The position numbers were made by a program, and so were the translations under genes. The notes below the pieces were generated by a model. It had not been told where the DNA came from. It worked only from the letters and a program-made list of their open reading frames with translations, and did not search any database. Below are positions 8,752 to 18,742 of a stretch of 20,907 nt of DNA, piece by piece; position 1 is the first letter of the stretch, and each line of letters begins with the position of its first letter. The DNA is from Paramacrobiotus richtersi (lineage: Eukaryota > Tardigrada > Eutardigrada > Parachela > Macrobiotidae): assembly GCA_034698045.1 (NCBI GenBank), contig JAQGAU010001182.1, forward strand, positions 1 through 20,907. The letters run 5' to 3'.

Positions 8752-11294
8752 ATGCATGGATTCACTCTCTTCGTGTAAGTGATACATAATTTCCCATTGA
8801 TGACCTTTATTTCTTCTACAGTCTCTGTGCGCACTTCTTTATAGTTGCGTTATGTTTTGTTTATTTTGACGTTTTTCGATTTTAGAAAAAACCTGTTACA
8901 AGAAATGTATTTAATATTGTACTTTCAAAAATTTACAATTTATCGGTTAGTTTTGGTTGACTGATTTGTTGTGAATTATAATTATACATTTGGTATTCTA
9001 GCCTTTGCGCTGTTTTGGCGACTGGATCTTGCAACCAGGGGCCGCCTGGCGGACTGGGAGATATCAAGAAGGCCGATGCGGAAGTGAAGAAAGCGGTTAA
9101 TGCGGTATGTGGATCAACTGATAATGAGCGACAAGTAATCTGTTGATTTTCCAAATAAATCATTTTTGTAATATCAGCAAGATGCAGACATCGAACGCTT
9201 TTGCATTGCCAATAATCTATCCAGTCCACGCGTGTTTTGTTTGAAAGCGCTGCGCTCGTTTCTTGTTTAGCAAAATCAAAAAATATAAGGATAACTGTAC
9301 TGTACGTATAAGGAGCAATCTGTGCACAAGGGAATGAAACAAATACTATTAAACTCTTTTCCCGTAGGTATCCAGTGCATTAGCATCCGAGACGAAATCC
9401 GCCGCCAATACCAAATTTGAACCAATCGAATATGCCGTGCAGGTTGTCGCTGGACGAAACTATTTCGTCAAGGTTTGGCATTCATCGTGTCCTATGGAGA
9501 CAGACTATTACGGTGCTTCTTTGTGTTGCATACCAGATCCGCAGTGGACCAGCCCGCCCGGGTTCCCCCTTCATTCTGGCCCGCATTTACCAGGATCTGG
9601 ACGGCAAGTATTCCCTGGCTGGCATCAAGAACATCAAGGACTCGGATCAAGTTGACTATTTTGACGGGAATCTTGATCAGGGAACATTAGGTGGGATCAC
9701 GATCAAAGGAGGCGCGGGTGCGGTCAAGCAGGCTGATGCGGAAGTGAAGAAAGCTGTCAATGCGGTACGTTTATATGTAGACCATTCTGTATACATACAC
9801 GCGTAGAAGTACAGATACACATGTGTATACCTACATTGCACGTACGTGAACTGTCTCGGTGAACGGTTTCGCATTATGGTGATGAATCACTTCCATGACA
9901 GAATGAAATACAATTAGTATTTCTCGTCGCTTGGAAAAAAATGGTCGAAAAACTTTGCGGCCTGTAAAAGATCAGCTGTAAATTAAAATATGCGTTACGG
10001 AAATACAGTGATCATGATTAGACTTGTATGAAAAGAAGTACAGAGAGTTGAGACAAATTCGTTCAATATGCAGTTTCGAATAATCTTGACCGTATTGTAA
10101 TTATGGCGTTCTTCCCGGTAGGTCTCCAAGGACTTGGCAGTCCAGGCAAAATCCTCCGCCAACACCAAATTTGAGGCAATCGAATACGTTACACAAGTTG
10201 TCGCTGGGACAAACTATTTCGTCAAGGTTGGGCATTCGTTGTACATTATGTAGTCCGCGTCCAACAGTAGATGTATCATACTGTTGTATTGCTACAGATC
10301 CGCGTCGGACCAGCTCGACCGGGCTCACCTTTTGTCTTGGCCCGCATTTTCCAATCGCTTGACGGCAAAACATACCGTCTTGATGGATTTAAGAACATCA
10401 AGGACTCCGATCAAGCTGAATACTTTGACGGAAATCTTGATCAAGGAACATTAGGTGGAATCGGAGGCGGAGTGGGAGACGTCAAGCAGGCCGATGCGGA
10501 AGTGAAGAAAGCGGTCAATGCGGTAAGTTTTTAAGCTATTGCGTAGACCATTCTATATACTGACATCACGCGTGAACCCATTCTATATACAGTACATTTT
10601 ATACATTTGTTTGCGCGTAAACTGCCTGGATGCAAAACGGAATCGCATTAAAATTATAGTGATAAAACGGTTCCATATCTCTGTCATTAGAAAGAAATAC
10701 ATATAATGTTTCTTGTTGCTTGAACAAATGGTCGAAAAGCTTGAGGCGGATAGTAACAGCTCGAGAGAAAAAGAAGGTTAATTTAGGTGTCAAACTAACA
10801 AGTATAAATGTCAAAAATATAAAATATCAGCCTAAGTAAAGCTGTTGATTGATTGCACAGTTGAAGTTTTACATTAAAACGTACTTTACGGAACACTGCA
10901 GTTTGCGAATTTCTGGGATAAATTACGTCATTGTTCCCGTATAGGTCTCCAAGGACTTGGCAGTTCAGGCAAAATCCGCCGCCAATACCAAATTTGAGGC
11001 AATCGAATATGTTAAGCAAGTCGTCGCTGGGACAAACTATTTCGTTAAGGTTTGGCATTCGTCCTGTTTACTGTATATGTCGGCCGTTCAACAGTAAAAG
11101 TATCAAAATGCTGTTTGCTATAGCTCCGCGTTGGACCAGCCCGACCCGGTTCACCTTTTGTTTTGGCCCGCATTTTCCAATCCCTTGACGGTAAACAATA
11201 CCGCCTGGATGGCTTCAAGAACATCAAGGACTCCGATCCAGCCGACTATTTCGACGGAAATCTTCTGACAAATTGTCGAGCGGCGTTCTGTTAG
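8752..11294 (+). CDS. Secreted three-domain stefin-like cystatin (multicystatin)
   Basis: Eight exons: 8752-8774, 9002-9104, 9368-9472, 9537-9764, 10122-10226, 10298-10522, 10945-11049, 11124-11294 (1065 nt, 354 aa). All are GT-AG and the frame closes. The signal peptide is MHGFTLFVLCAVLATGS. The three inhibitor units each carry a Gly segment (PGGLG, GGAG, GGVG), the helix ADAEVKKAVNA, QVVAG plus NYFVK, and PFxLARI. Linkers after domains 1 and 2 start DGNLDQGTLGGI and are Gly-rich. The protein ends NCRAAFC. Central exons are exactly 105 nt in all three domains, and joint exons (C-terminal half plus linker plus next helix) are 228 and 225 nt. Domains 2 and 3 are nearly identical (VSKDLAVQAKS, FEAIEYV, YRLDGFKNIKDSD), and their introns are also alike, so one is a recent duplicate. 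Domain 1 is of a different type (ASETKSAANTKF, KYSLAGIKNIK). Three intact reactive loops suggest that one molecule could bind several cysteine proteases. Confidence 0.93.
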
Positions 11295-12609
11295 TCTCCT
11301 AAAAGGGGATGTTCGGTCATTTCACCGGCTGTTTACGGAAAAAGAAGTCTCTTTTAACGCTTAGACGCGCAATGTTTGGTTTTTGCTCAGTATGCTCGAA
11401 AAGTGTAAACAGAGATGCCGGCGGTAGAATTCTTGTTTTTTTAACCAGCGGGTGTAGACGGTATGCTAATTATAAATGCAGGAAAACAGAAAAAGATTCC
11501 ATGATGAAGGAAAAACATTAAAAATGTCGGCTTTGCGTGTGGGTGAAAATTCGCATGTGGGATAGTTGCGGGCCCTTGTTTTTGCTACAATATTATATTA
11601 ATGCAATGACGAGGATGTAACGTAAAGGCGCAAAGTACATATGCAGTAATGAACGTCGAGTTTCCGCATAATTACGTTAACTTTTGTTGTAAATCTGCAT
11701 TATGCAGTCCGTATGTGTCTGTACTGTTCTTTTATTTGATTTCGAATTTTTATTGTGTCGCTTTGTTTTTGAACTATTGCATAATTGCCGAATAGTATTC
11801 AGCATTTACATACTCATGTAGTGGCATTGCACAGGTGACAGTACATGTGTCCAGATTGTACGGCAAGTATACAGACATCAGATCTGGTACATATACAAAC
11901 TGGCCATTCAAATTGCTTGCCGCGCTTTCCGTTATTCTGTTTGTCCAAAGGCAGAGTATTCCAGTCAGACCAGTACACATTCTGCTGTTCACAAAAGCTA
12001 TCGTTTTCTTAACGATTGCTGATGTATGTACCAACTCGTGACTTTCATACTAGCACACCAGACAACTTACGCATAGCAGAAACGTGTCGGTTATGCCGGA
12101 ATACGTCCGCTGGACAACTGCGCATGCGCAAGATGATCAATTGCGCTGGGATACAAACGCCGATCATGCTTCCAGTTTGCCGGAAAACAAGCAGTTGTTT
12201 CGCTATATTTTTAGTGGGATCCCGACATACCTATGCGATCCGGTGTTTCGCTTCTGATGTTATGATCTGGACTGTGGTCATCTTACATGCAGTTCATGAA
12301 ATCTATATAAAATTATATATAAAATGTTGTTCCAAGATCCGGTTAATTAAAAATGTTTGCGGAATCAAGAAAATAAGCAGAACATGAGTACAATTTCTGA
12401 ATCAGCATGCTGCTTCGCTGCAGTGCAGACACGTAACGTTCCATCCAGCTGTACTGGGTGTTATCACTAATTATCAAGTTACCGCAAAAATTTTGATGAT
12501 TCATATGGATTTGTCAAAACGCGATTATGTATAACCTACAGAAGTGTCAAGATGACGGACGATTTCGAACTTTCGCATTGGGGTTGCAGCTACAATTTGC
12601 AATATGGCA
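11295..12609. other. Cystatin 3' flank, then unassigned spacer
   Basis: Bases 11295-11520 match the flank of the two-domain cystatin (GGATGTTCGGTCATTTC, then TGTTTACGG). From about 11530 to 12600 I recognise nothing. Open frames (for example 11835-12041 and 12016-12387) have no signal, splice or family support. A perfect TGCGCATGCGCA palindrome lies at 12119-12130. In the first block the equivalent spacer is only about 120 bp, so roughly 1.1 kb was gained here or lost there. Confidence 0.45.
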
Positions 12610-12994
12610 GCGTCAGCTGTCAACTGGCGGTCCGTTCGGACCGTCTCCAGCCACTCACGTTGCTCAGATTTGAAGCGGCCTTGAACGTTCTTCGTTTTCT
12701 GATTTTGTGGACTAGACTACTGCATTTCCGCCAACACCGACACGAAAGAAACAGTTAGCCTGCTCACACTACGTACTGACCGTTGACCTTGCATCAAACT
12801 GGCGGTTTAGTCACCCAGCAGCAGCTCAGTTCCGCACCATTTTGTCAACCGTTTTTTGCAGTTTTGTGAGTTGAAAACTGCAGATTTAATACATCGTGCA
12901 CTTTGGCAGCGTTTTGTTAATTACGGCCTTTTCATTGCGGCTGGTTAATTATGTAGGACACACTGCGTAGAATCTATATAAACAGCGAAGCACG
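12610..12994 (+). promoter_or_regulatory. Protease upstream block (copy 2) and TATA-like box
   Basis: Bases 12610-12800 carry the shared block (GCGGTCCGTTCGGACCGTC, GGCCTTGAACG, TTTTCTGATTTTGTGGAC, TTCCGCCAACACCG, GACCGTTGACC). A TATATAA box lies at 12975-12981, only 20 bp before the ATG at 12995. A TATA box normally sets initiation about 30 bp downstream, which would fall past this ATG, so either another upstream promoter is used or the box is incidental. Confidence 0.5.
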
Positions 12995-15308
12995 ATGCAG
13001 CTGATTAAAGCTGTCGTCCTTTGTGTCGGTTTCACAGTAAGTTTTGCTATTCCACGGTCCCGCAAACTCTTTCTTCCCGAAGGGTTGAAAAAGCTTCCAG
13101 TTTTCGGATTATTTGATCGACCAAACGCGGTATCGATAACACAAGCTAGAACTGCACGTGAACGCATCTGCCGGCCGAACGATGGCCCTCAAGGCACTGC
13201 GTCCGGAGTCTGTGTTCCAGTTAGCTTGTTGGATCTCAGGTGTGCTGATCAGCAAGTCGCGTCCTCAGCGGACTGTTCTGGATTTGTTGACGGGGAACCG
13301 GCTTTCTGTTGCCATAATAAGTCCTCAACAAGTAAGAACGTTGACCCAAGCAGTTTCTATAGAAGTGCGATCGCAACTAGCATCATATGTATATATGAGC
13401 CCAATAATTATCATAATATCTCTGTGTATATTCACTGTACGCACACGACGGTATACTTGTACATGTGGTTAGTTTACATAATTTACATGTGGTTAATTCC
13501 GGAGTATGTATTACAGTATGCACGAGAAAATTAAGTGGACGAATACAGTAAATTAGGGGTTAGTAAGTACTGTAGTGTAGCATGAAGTATCACCACGCTA
13601 TCATGGTATTATGTACCTGTTACTGATGTTTATATACATGTTATTGCAAATTCATTTTTTATATGTATGTACAATGATGAGAATTCTTTAGTGTTCCGTT
13701 CGTCTGTCAAGGATTCATCGAGCAGTTACTACAGCAGTTACGATTCTATGACAACTGGCGGTCCTAATCCGTTAACGTCAACGGCGACTCCTTCACCGAC
13801 ACTTGACATTGGAGAATTTATTGATTCACAAAAAGCTGTTGTGCGGGAGCAGCAGTGCGGAATTCCCAATGGTGATCCGAATCTGTTTATCAACATCGAA
13901 CGACTAAAAACCAAGCAGACATTCCGTCGGGTGCGACTGCGACCGTCGACGGATGATCCAGTGGAAAAACGCCGACGGAACGGGAATCGGCGAAAGATCC
14001 ACATTGCACAGACTATTGTTGGTGGATTTGAGGTGCCTAATGGAAGCGGATCCGAGTGCTGGCAGGTGCATAAAAATAATTGCATAAGAGCTTTGTCTAA
14101 CGAAGCTTTGTAGCACTATACTGCATTTTTCGAAGAAAATTTCAGGTTTTTGGATTTTTTTAGCATTTTGAAATTGTCTCGTTGCTTACGAGATACATCA
14201 AGAAGTTCTGTTGCATGCAGTCGACGGTCCGATGTCAGTCGATTTTCCTGCCCTTTTGTATATGCATATTTTTTGTAATGAGTCCACATTGAAGACTTAC
14301 TGTAAACTGATGCAGATGACCGCGGATCTGTGACTTTAATTTCGATCTGTGGCTTTTCATGCCCTGAAATCTCTCGCTTCGTGCATTTCCACGGGCCGGA
14401 TTACATATTTCTTCAACTGTACTTTTTGGGAACTTCAACTACACAATTTTCATATTTTATATACCGAACTGTTCCTTTACTAGATGTTGATCTTTTATCT
14501 CGCACTAATATATGTTTTTGAGTAGGTATCACTGCAACTGGTCGATCTCCGCGTCAACGTCACCTACACGTGCGGTGGGAGTATCATCGGTATGTGGACC
14601 ATCCTCACCGCCTGCCACTGTCTGATCGACACCACCGTCGCCGACTTTCACAACACCGACTATGCCGTCTACGTCACCATCGGTGCAATCACCCGCAGCA
14701 GTGTCGACTTCACCAACCTGTACCCGGAAGTCGTTCCCGACTGTGCCCGCACATACCGCGTCGCCCAATCCATCCCCCATCCCAACTTCACCCTGGACAC
14801 CTTCAATAATGACTTGGCATTGCTCATCCTCTCCGAGCCCATCGATTTCCGCTTCCATGGCGCCTGCGCATGTCGAATCTGTTTATCAACCAACATCCCC
14901 CAACCCGGGGATAAATGTATCACTTCCGGGTGGGGAGGGGAGATTGACGGCGAGTTCGGGAATGTCACGGCACCCCGGGTGGATATCCCGTTAAAGTATG
15001 TGCTGCAGACGATTCTACCGCCAAGCTACGATAATTGTAGCTACTTTGAGACGGACACTGGGGAACGGACGGATCTGGATAAGTTCCTGTGTGCCGGCGG
15101 GGTGGTGGGGGAGGATTCGTGTCAGGGAGATAGTGGGGGGCCGTTGTTCTGTTACAATGCCACGACGAGGACGCAGTACCTTGGGGGGATGGTGTCCAGC
15201 GGGGTGGGGTGTGCCACGGGAATCGGGGCGCTGTATTCGAAGGTTGGACAGTTTTTGCCGTGGATTTTTAATACGGCACCCTTGGGTGATCTCACCATAA
15301 TGGTCTGA
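12995..15308 (+). CDS. Secreted CLIP-domain trypsin-like serine protease zymogen
   Basis: Three exons: 12995-13331, 13692-14065, 14526-15308 (1494 nt, 497 aa). Introns are GT-AG, phases 1 and 0. A signal peptide (MQLIKAVVLCVGFTVSFA) is followed by a basic pro-stretch, then a CLIP domain with Cys at 59, 73, 83, 94, 105 and 106. A Ser/Thr/Pro-rich linker (about 113-160) leads to Cys168, the likely partner of a catalytic-domain Cys, and to basic clusters RRVRLR and EKRRRNGNRRK. The S1 domain starts IVGG at 221. The catalytic triad is His268 (LTACHC), Asp333 (NNDLALL) and Ser440 (GDSGGP). Asp434 is at the S1-pocket position, predicting cleavage after Arg/Lys. Oddities: Thr220 precedes IVGG instead of Arg/Lys; the residue before the catalytic His is Cys; Ser462 replaces the usual Trp215; extra cysteines occur at 235, 310 and 351-356. 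CLIP proteases typically act in extracellular cascades (melanization, Toll activation, clotting); the substrate here is unknown. Confidence 0.93.
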
Positions 15309-16493
15309 AAGCGGTAGACAACGTCGATACCGTTAGGAACTGTAAATAATGTTTCAAACGTACTGTAGCCCTATACGTAAAAAAATGGGCGCTGATATTT
15401 AAAAATTTGTGTGTAGAATTTGAGATATCGAACAACTGTACATGTACATGTTTATACAGTATACGTATTCAAAAGTTATTACGATCAAGCACTGTGTCAT
15501 TCTAGAAGTGCAGCAAATTAACAATATAACAGTATACAGTACTTCCACACAGTCGGTACTTATAATAGTCGAAGTAATTCAGCGTATACTGACGATACGA
15601 GTACATATTATCATGTCCTTACTGAGATGCCTAAAATAATCTAGGTATTTTAATAGTTCAATGCGCTGGCTCTCTTTACGATTGCAACTTTTGCAAATGA
15701 ATCCAACTAATCTACACACCCGAAACTTTACAGTTAATTATAAGCTGGGTGCACAAGGCTGCATATAAGAATCGGCAAATACGACAGGGGAGCCGTGTCG
15801 TTTGTGAGATGCTGCTCCTTTATCGTTATCAAACTGTTTGTTATTATTAGCGACACGCTGTTGCTAATAATACTTATTATGAAAACATCTGTGAGTTGTC
15901 AGTAACATAGGAAAGAGCGGTATGTTGCCGCTTCTTATTTCGAAACTTTGACCCAGCTGCACGATATTTTGGTTTTTGTCGCTTTACCTGCTGGTTGGGT
16001 GATTGTCAGTAAACTGTTAGTACCATTCGTCGAGCGCGATTACGGTATACAAATGCAGAAACTACAGTATTATCCTAAATTGCAAATCTAGAATTCTACC
16101 AACAAGCATCAGATATGATAGTTATTTTTAAAGTGAGTAAACTTTATATGCGATAGCTGTATTACCCCGCGGAATGACCTTTGCAAAATTCCTCCAAACA
16201 CACCACATTAATAATAATTATTATATTAATAAAATGTTCTTCCGTCTGATTGCTGAGTCATGGACGTACACACAAAAATGTGGCTGGTAAGAATGTTCCG
16301 TTTAACGCAAGAAAAACGACTTTTAGTCTTTTTCCATGTTGTATTCTGTTTAGACTCGCATCGAGCCGACTACCGTCTACTCTGATGGACTCATGGAGAT
16401 GTTGGCAGGCTACATTAAGGTGTGGAAAGAGAAGTGCGAGAACTGCGAATAGTGGATACCCTTTGACTGGCACTCTGGTCACAAGCGATTGAT
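15309..16493. other. Intergenic DNA, no gene recognised
   Basis: This is protease 3' flank and AT-rich spacer. It has short palindromes (TGTACATGTACA near 15437; a TTAATAATAATTATTATATTAA stretch near 16208) and scattered GTATAC motifs. Open frames at 15442-15639 and 16250-16492 match no family. The second ends just before the retrotransposon homology begins but shows no endonuclease or RT motif. No AATAAA lies close after the stop at 15308. Confidence 0.4.
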
Positions 16494-17970
16494 GGGCCGT
16501 TATGGGCGTTCAAGCGTTCACGCGTTAGTATCGTTCTTCCTTTACATATCTTGTTTAATGCCTGTATCCGTAAGGGAGTGTTTCCTGATGTGTGGAAAAC
16601 TTCTTTTGTAACCCCGTTACCGAAATCATCTTGCGATCAGACAGTTTTTCTAAATTACTGTATAGGCCAATTTCTATTCTTTATCCTGTTTCAAAAATTT
16701 TTGAGCGTTGCATTGCGAACTATTTGCGTACCTTTTTAGAAGAAGGGAAACTACTGAGCGATCAGCAATTTGGATACAGGGCACGTCGTAGTACTGAGCT
16801 CCAGTGTTTAATGTTCACGAAATTTATTGAAGACTTCACTTGTGAAGGTTTTGATGTGGATGGTATTTTTCTTGACTGCACTAAAGCGTTTGATCGGGTT
16901 GATCACAGTTCACTACTTTCTACTCTTCGTAAATTCAAAATCCATGATGATGTTGTAACGATTCTGGAAAATTGTTTAACGGGAAGGAAACAGATCGTTG
17001 TTGTGAATGGTGCCAACTCTGACCGCAACCCTGTCACGAGTGGAGGGCTCAGGGCTCAGTACTAGGTCCAATTTTGTTCGTATGTGAAACGAATGCTCTG
17101 CCGGATGCGCTGGCCAATGGAAGCAAAAAAGTTCATGTCTGCAGACGATATCTTTTTATTTCGGCCAGTAATCGACTCTCATGACTGCTCTCAGTTTCAA
17201 AACGATATCGATGCAATTTACGACGCGGCAAATCAGAAGAAATTGTCATTTAATCCAAAAAAGTCAGTGCATCTTCGATTTTCGAAGAAGCGCTGCTTAG
17301 GCCAGTGTCCCACGTATTACCTAAACAACAAAGAAATTCCAACTCGGGAATGTAATAAATATTTAGGGCTGTTGGTTGACCGGAAGCTGCGGTGGAGCGA
17401 GCACGCTGAGAACGTTTCAATGAGAATCAGGAAGCGTATCGGTTACATGCATTAATTCTTTATTCGATTCGTATGATTCAAATGCTAGGATTTGTCTTTT
17501 CAAGTCTCTGGTGTTACCGTTGTTCGATTACTGCAGCCCTGTTACGAAACCATACTTTAAACTACCAGGTGACGCTCTGGAAGGCTGTATGTTGGGATTT
17601 TTGAAAACAGTTCGACTGGGTCAAGATCGGAACGATTACTGCGGAAGATTGCGCGAAATTTGTTGGGACTGTGCTGAAATGCGACGTATTAAGCACTCGT
17701 TAATTGTTGCGTACAAACTCGTATTCGGGAATCCACCTTTTGGTGATCTGTTTTTTGCCTCTTACGTACCAGTTGCTGCCGTGCATTCTGTTGCAGGAAA
17801 TACCCGCCATGCAGATCGCATGGTGCAGCATCCTTTCCCGCTATAAACCGTTGGATCGACGTTCGGCAAAACGGCCGTACCGGCTGGAGAAGATATGCTG
17901 CAGAATGGCGGGAGTATTTTGTTTAATTGACCAGAAATTTTCGATACGCGTTCAAATACGGTTAACATCA
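16494..17970 (+). mobile_element. 5'-truncated non-LTR retrotransposon (CR1/jockey-like RT), dead
   Basis: The reverse transcriptase is broken over several frames but its motifs stay in order. They are LFNACIRKGVFPDVWK and VTPLPK (16551-16630); NY, then RPISILYPVSKIFERCI; QFGYRARRSTE; FLDCTKAFDRVDHSSLL (about 16866-16920); QGSVLGPILF in a shifted frame from 17050; SADDIFLF (about 17138-17161, Ser where Tyr or Phe is usual before ADD); LSFNPKKS; NKYLGLLVDRKLRW; FDYCSPV; and LIVAYKLVFG. Breaks include a 5-nt insertion at about 16659-16663 between NY and RPIS, a frameshift near 17050, another near 17125, stops around 17453-17471, and a stop at about 17845. No endonuclease or ORF1 precedes it, consistent with 5' truncation on insertion. 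The exact 3' end, poly(A) and target-site duplication are not clear. It lies upstream of a protease promoter block. Confidence 0.85.
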
Positions 17971-17974
17971 TATA

Positions 17975-18000
17975 CATGGTACTAAGCGCGAGGTACCATG
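17975..18000. repeat. Hairpin at the 3' edge of the retrotransposon relic
   Basis: CATGGTAC (17975-17982) and GTACCATG (17993-18000) form a perfect 8-bp inverted repeat around a 10-nt loop. It lies exactly between the last RT homology and the start of the protease upstream block, so it may be the element's 3' hairpin or a terminator-like structure. Confidence 0.55.
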
Positions 18001-18340
18001 ACCGTAGCAGCGCTAGCGCCTGCCGGCTGTCCGTTCGGGCCATCTCAAGCCACTCAGATCTTGTGGCCTTTAACGTACTCCGTTGCCTGATTTTGTGGAC
18101 TTAGACCGATTCACTTCCGCCAATCCAGAAACCAAAGAAAACACATAACCTGCTTGCACGGTCTTTATGACCCGACTACACGCATTGACTGGCAGATTGA
18201 TCAATGACAATGATAACCAAACGATTAACGAGCATTTTGTTTACAACCGCGTACTACAAGTAGCTACTCGCACGCATAAAATTTTTAGTGCGTTGGGATT
18301 CGTTAATTCGGCATAGATGATGTATCTCGTGGCACACATT
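18001..18340 (+). repeat. Orphan protease upstream block (copy 3)
   Basis: GGCTGTCCGTTCGGGCCATC, CTCAGATCTTGTGGCC, CCTGATTTTGTGGAC and CACTTCCGCCAATCC follow the same order as at 12610 and 18345. Downstream DNA (CATTTTGTTTACAACCG) continues the resemblance to the 5' flank, but no protease exon follows; instead the block starts again at about 18345. It is the left-over promoter of a deleted copy, or a tandem duplication of the upstream element. Confidence 0.65.
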
Positions 18341-18742
18341 TTGGTACCACCAGTTGGCTGTCCGTTCTGGCCGTCCCAAGCCATTCATGCTGGTTTGATC
18401 TTGTGGCTTTGAACGTACTCCGTTTCATAGAATTTTGTGAACTGATTCACTTCCGACAACCCTGAAACCAAAAAAAAAAACACAATTAACCTACACACAC
18501 TGCGTTTCGACCGTTGACTTCAGTCAAATGCTGCAGGCAGGAACTCAGGTCAAAATTTGCACTTTCTATACTTTTGTTTAGCCGTTTTCTGAAGTTGCGC
18601 AAGTGCTTTTCCGTGCGAGCAATGCAGCTTTAACGTACAGCATACAATTATGCTGTATACAGTTTAATTTGATAATTTTAGCAGCTTATGATTTAATGAA
18701 CAGGATATAAACGATTCGCTAATAAAAAGTCAACTTCTCAAT
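18341..18742 (+). promoter_or_regulatory. Protease upstream block (copy 4) and TATA box of the second protease
   Basis: The block at 18345-18520 (GGCTGTCCGTTCTGGCCGTC, GTGGCTTTGAACGTACTCCG, GATTCACTTCCG, GACCGTTGACTTCAG) is followed by TATAAA at 18706-18711. This is 37 bp before the first ATG (18743) and 64 bp before the ATG at 18770. Confidence 0.55.

Noticed and set aside
11835-12387. Two + strand frames with hydrophobic stretches
   Set aside because: No recognisable domain, no promoter or splice evidence; hydrophobic runs are expected in T-rich DNA.
13332-13472. Coding continuation of protease exon 1 beyond 13331
   Set aside because: A good GTAAGAA donor at 13332, an identical donor in the paralog, and loss of homology afterwards show this is intron.
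13738-14968. Long minus-strand frames opposite the protease exons
   Set aside because: They are antisense shadows of the strongly supported protease exons, driven by their biased codon use.
16250-16492. 80-codon frame before the RT as a possible endonuclease or ORF1 piece
   Set aside because: No endonuclease or zinc-knuckle motif is visible; RT homology only begins at about 16494.
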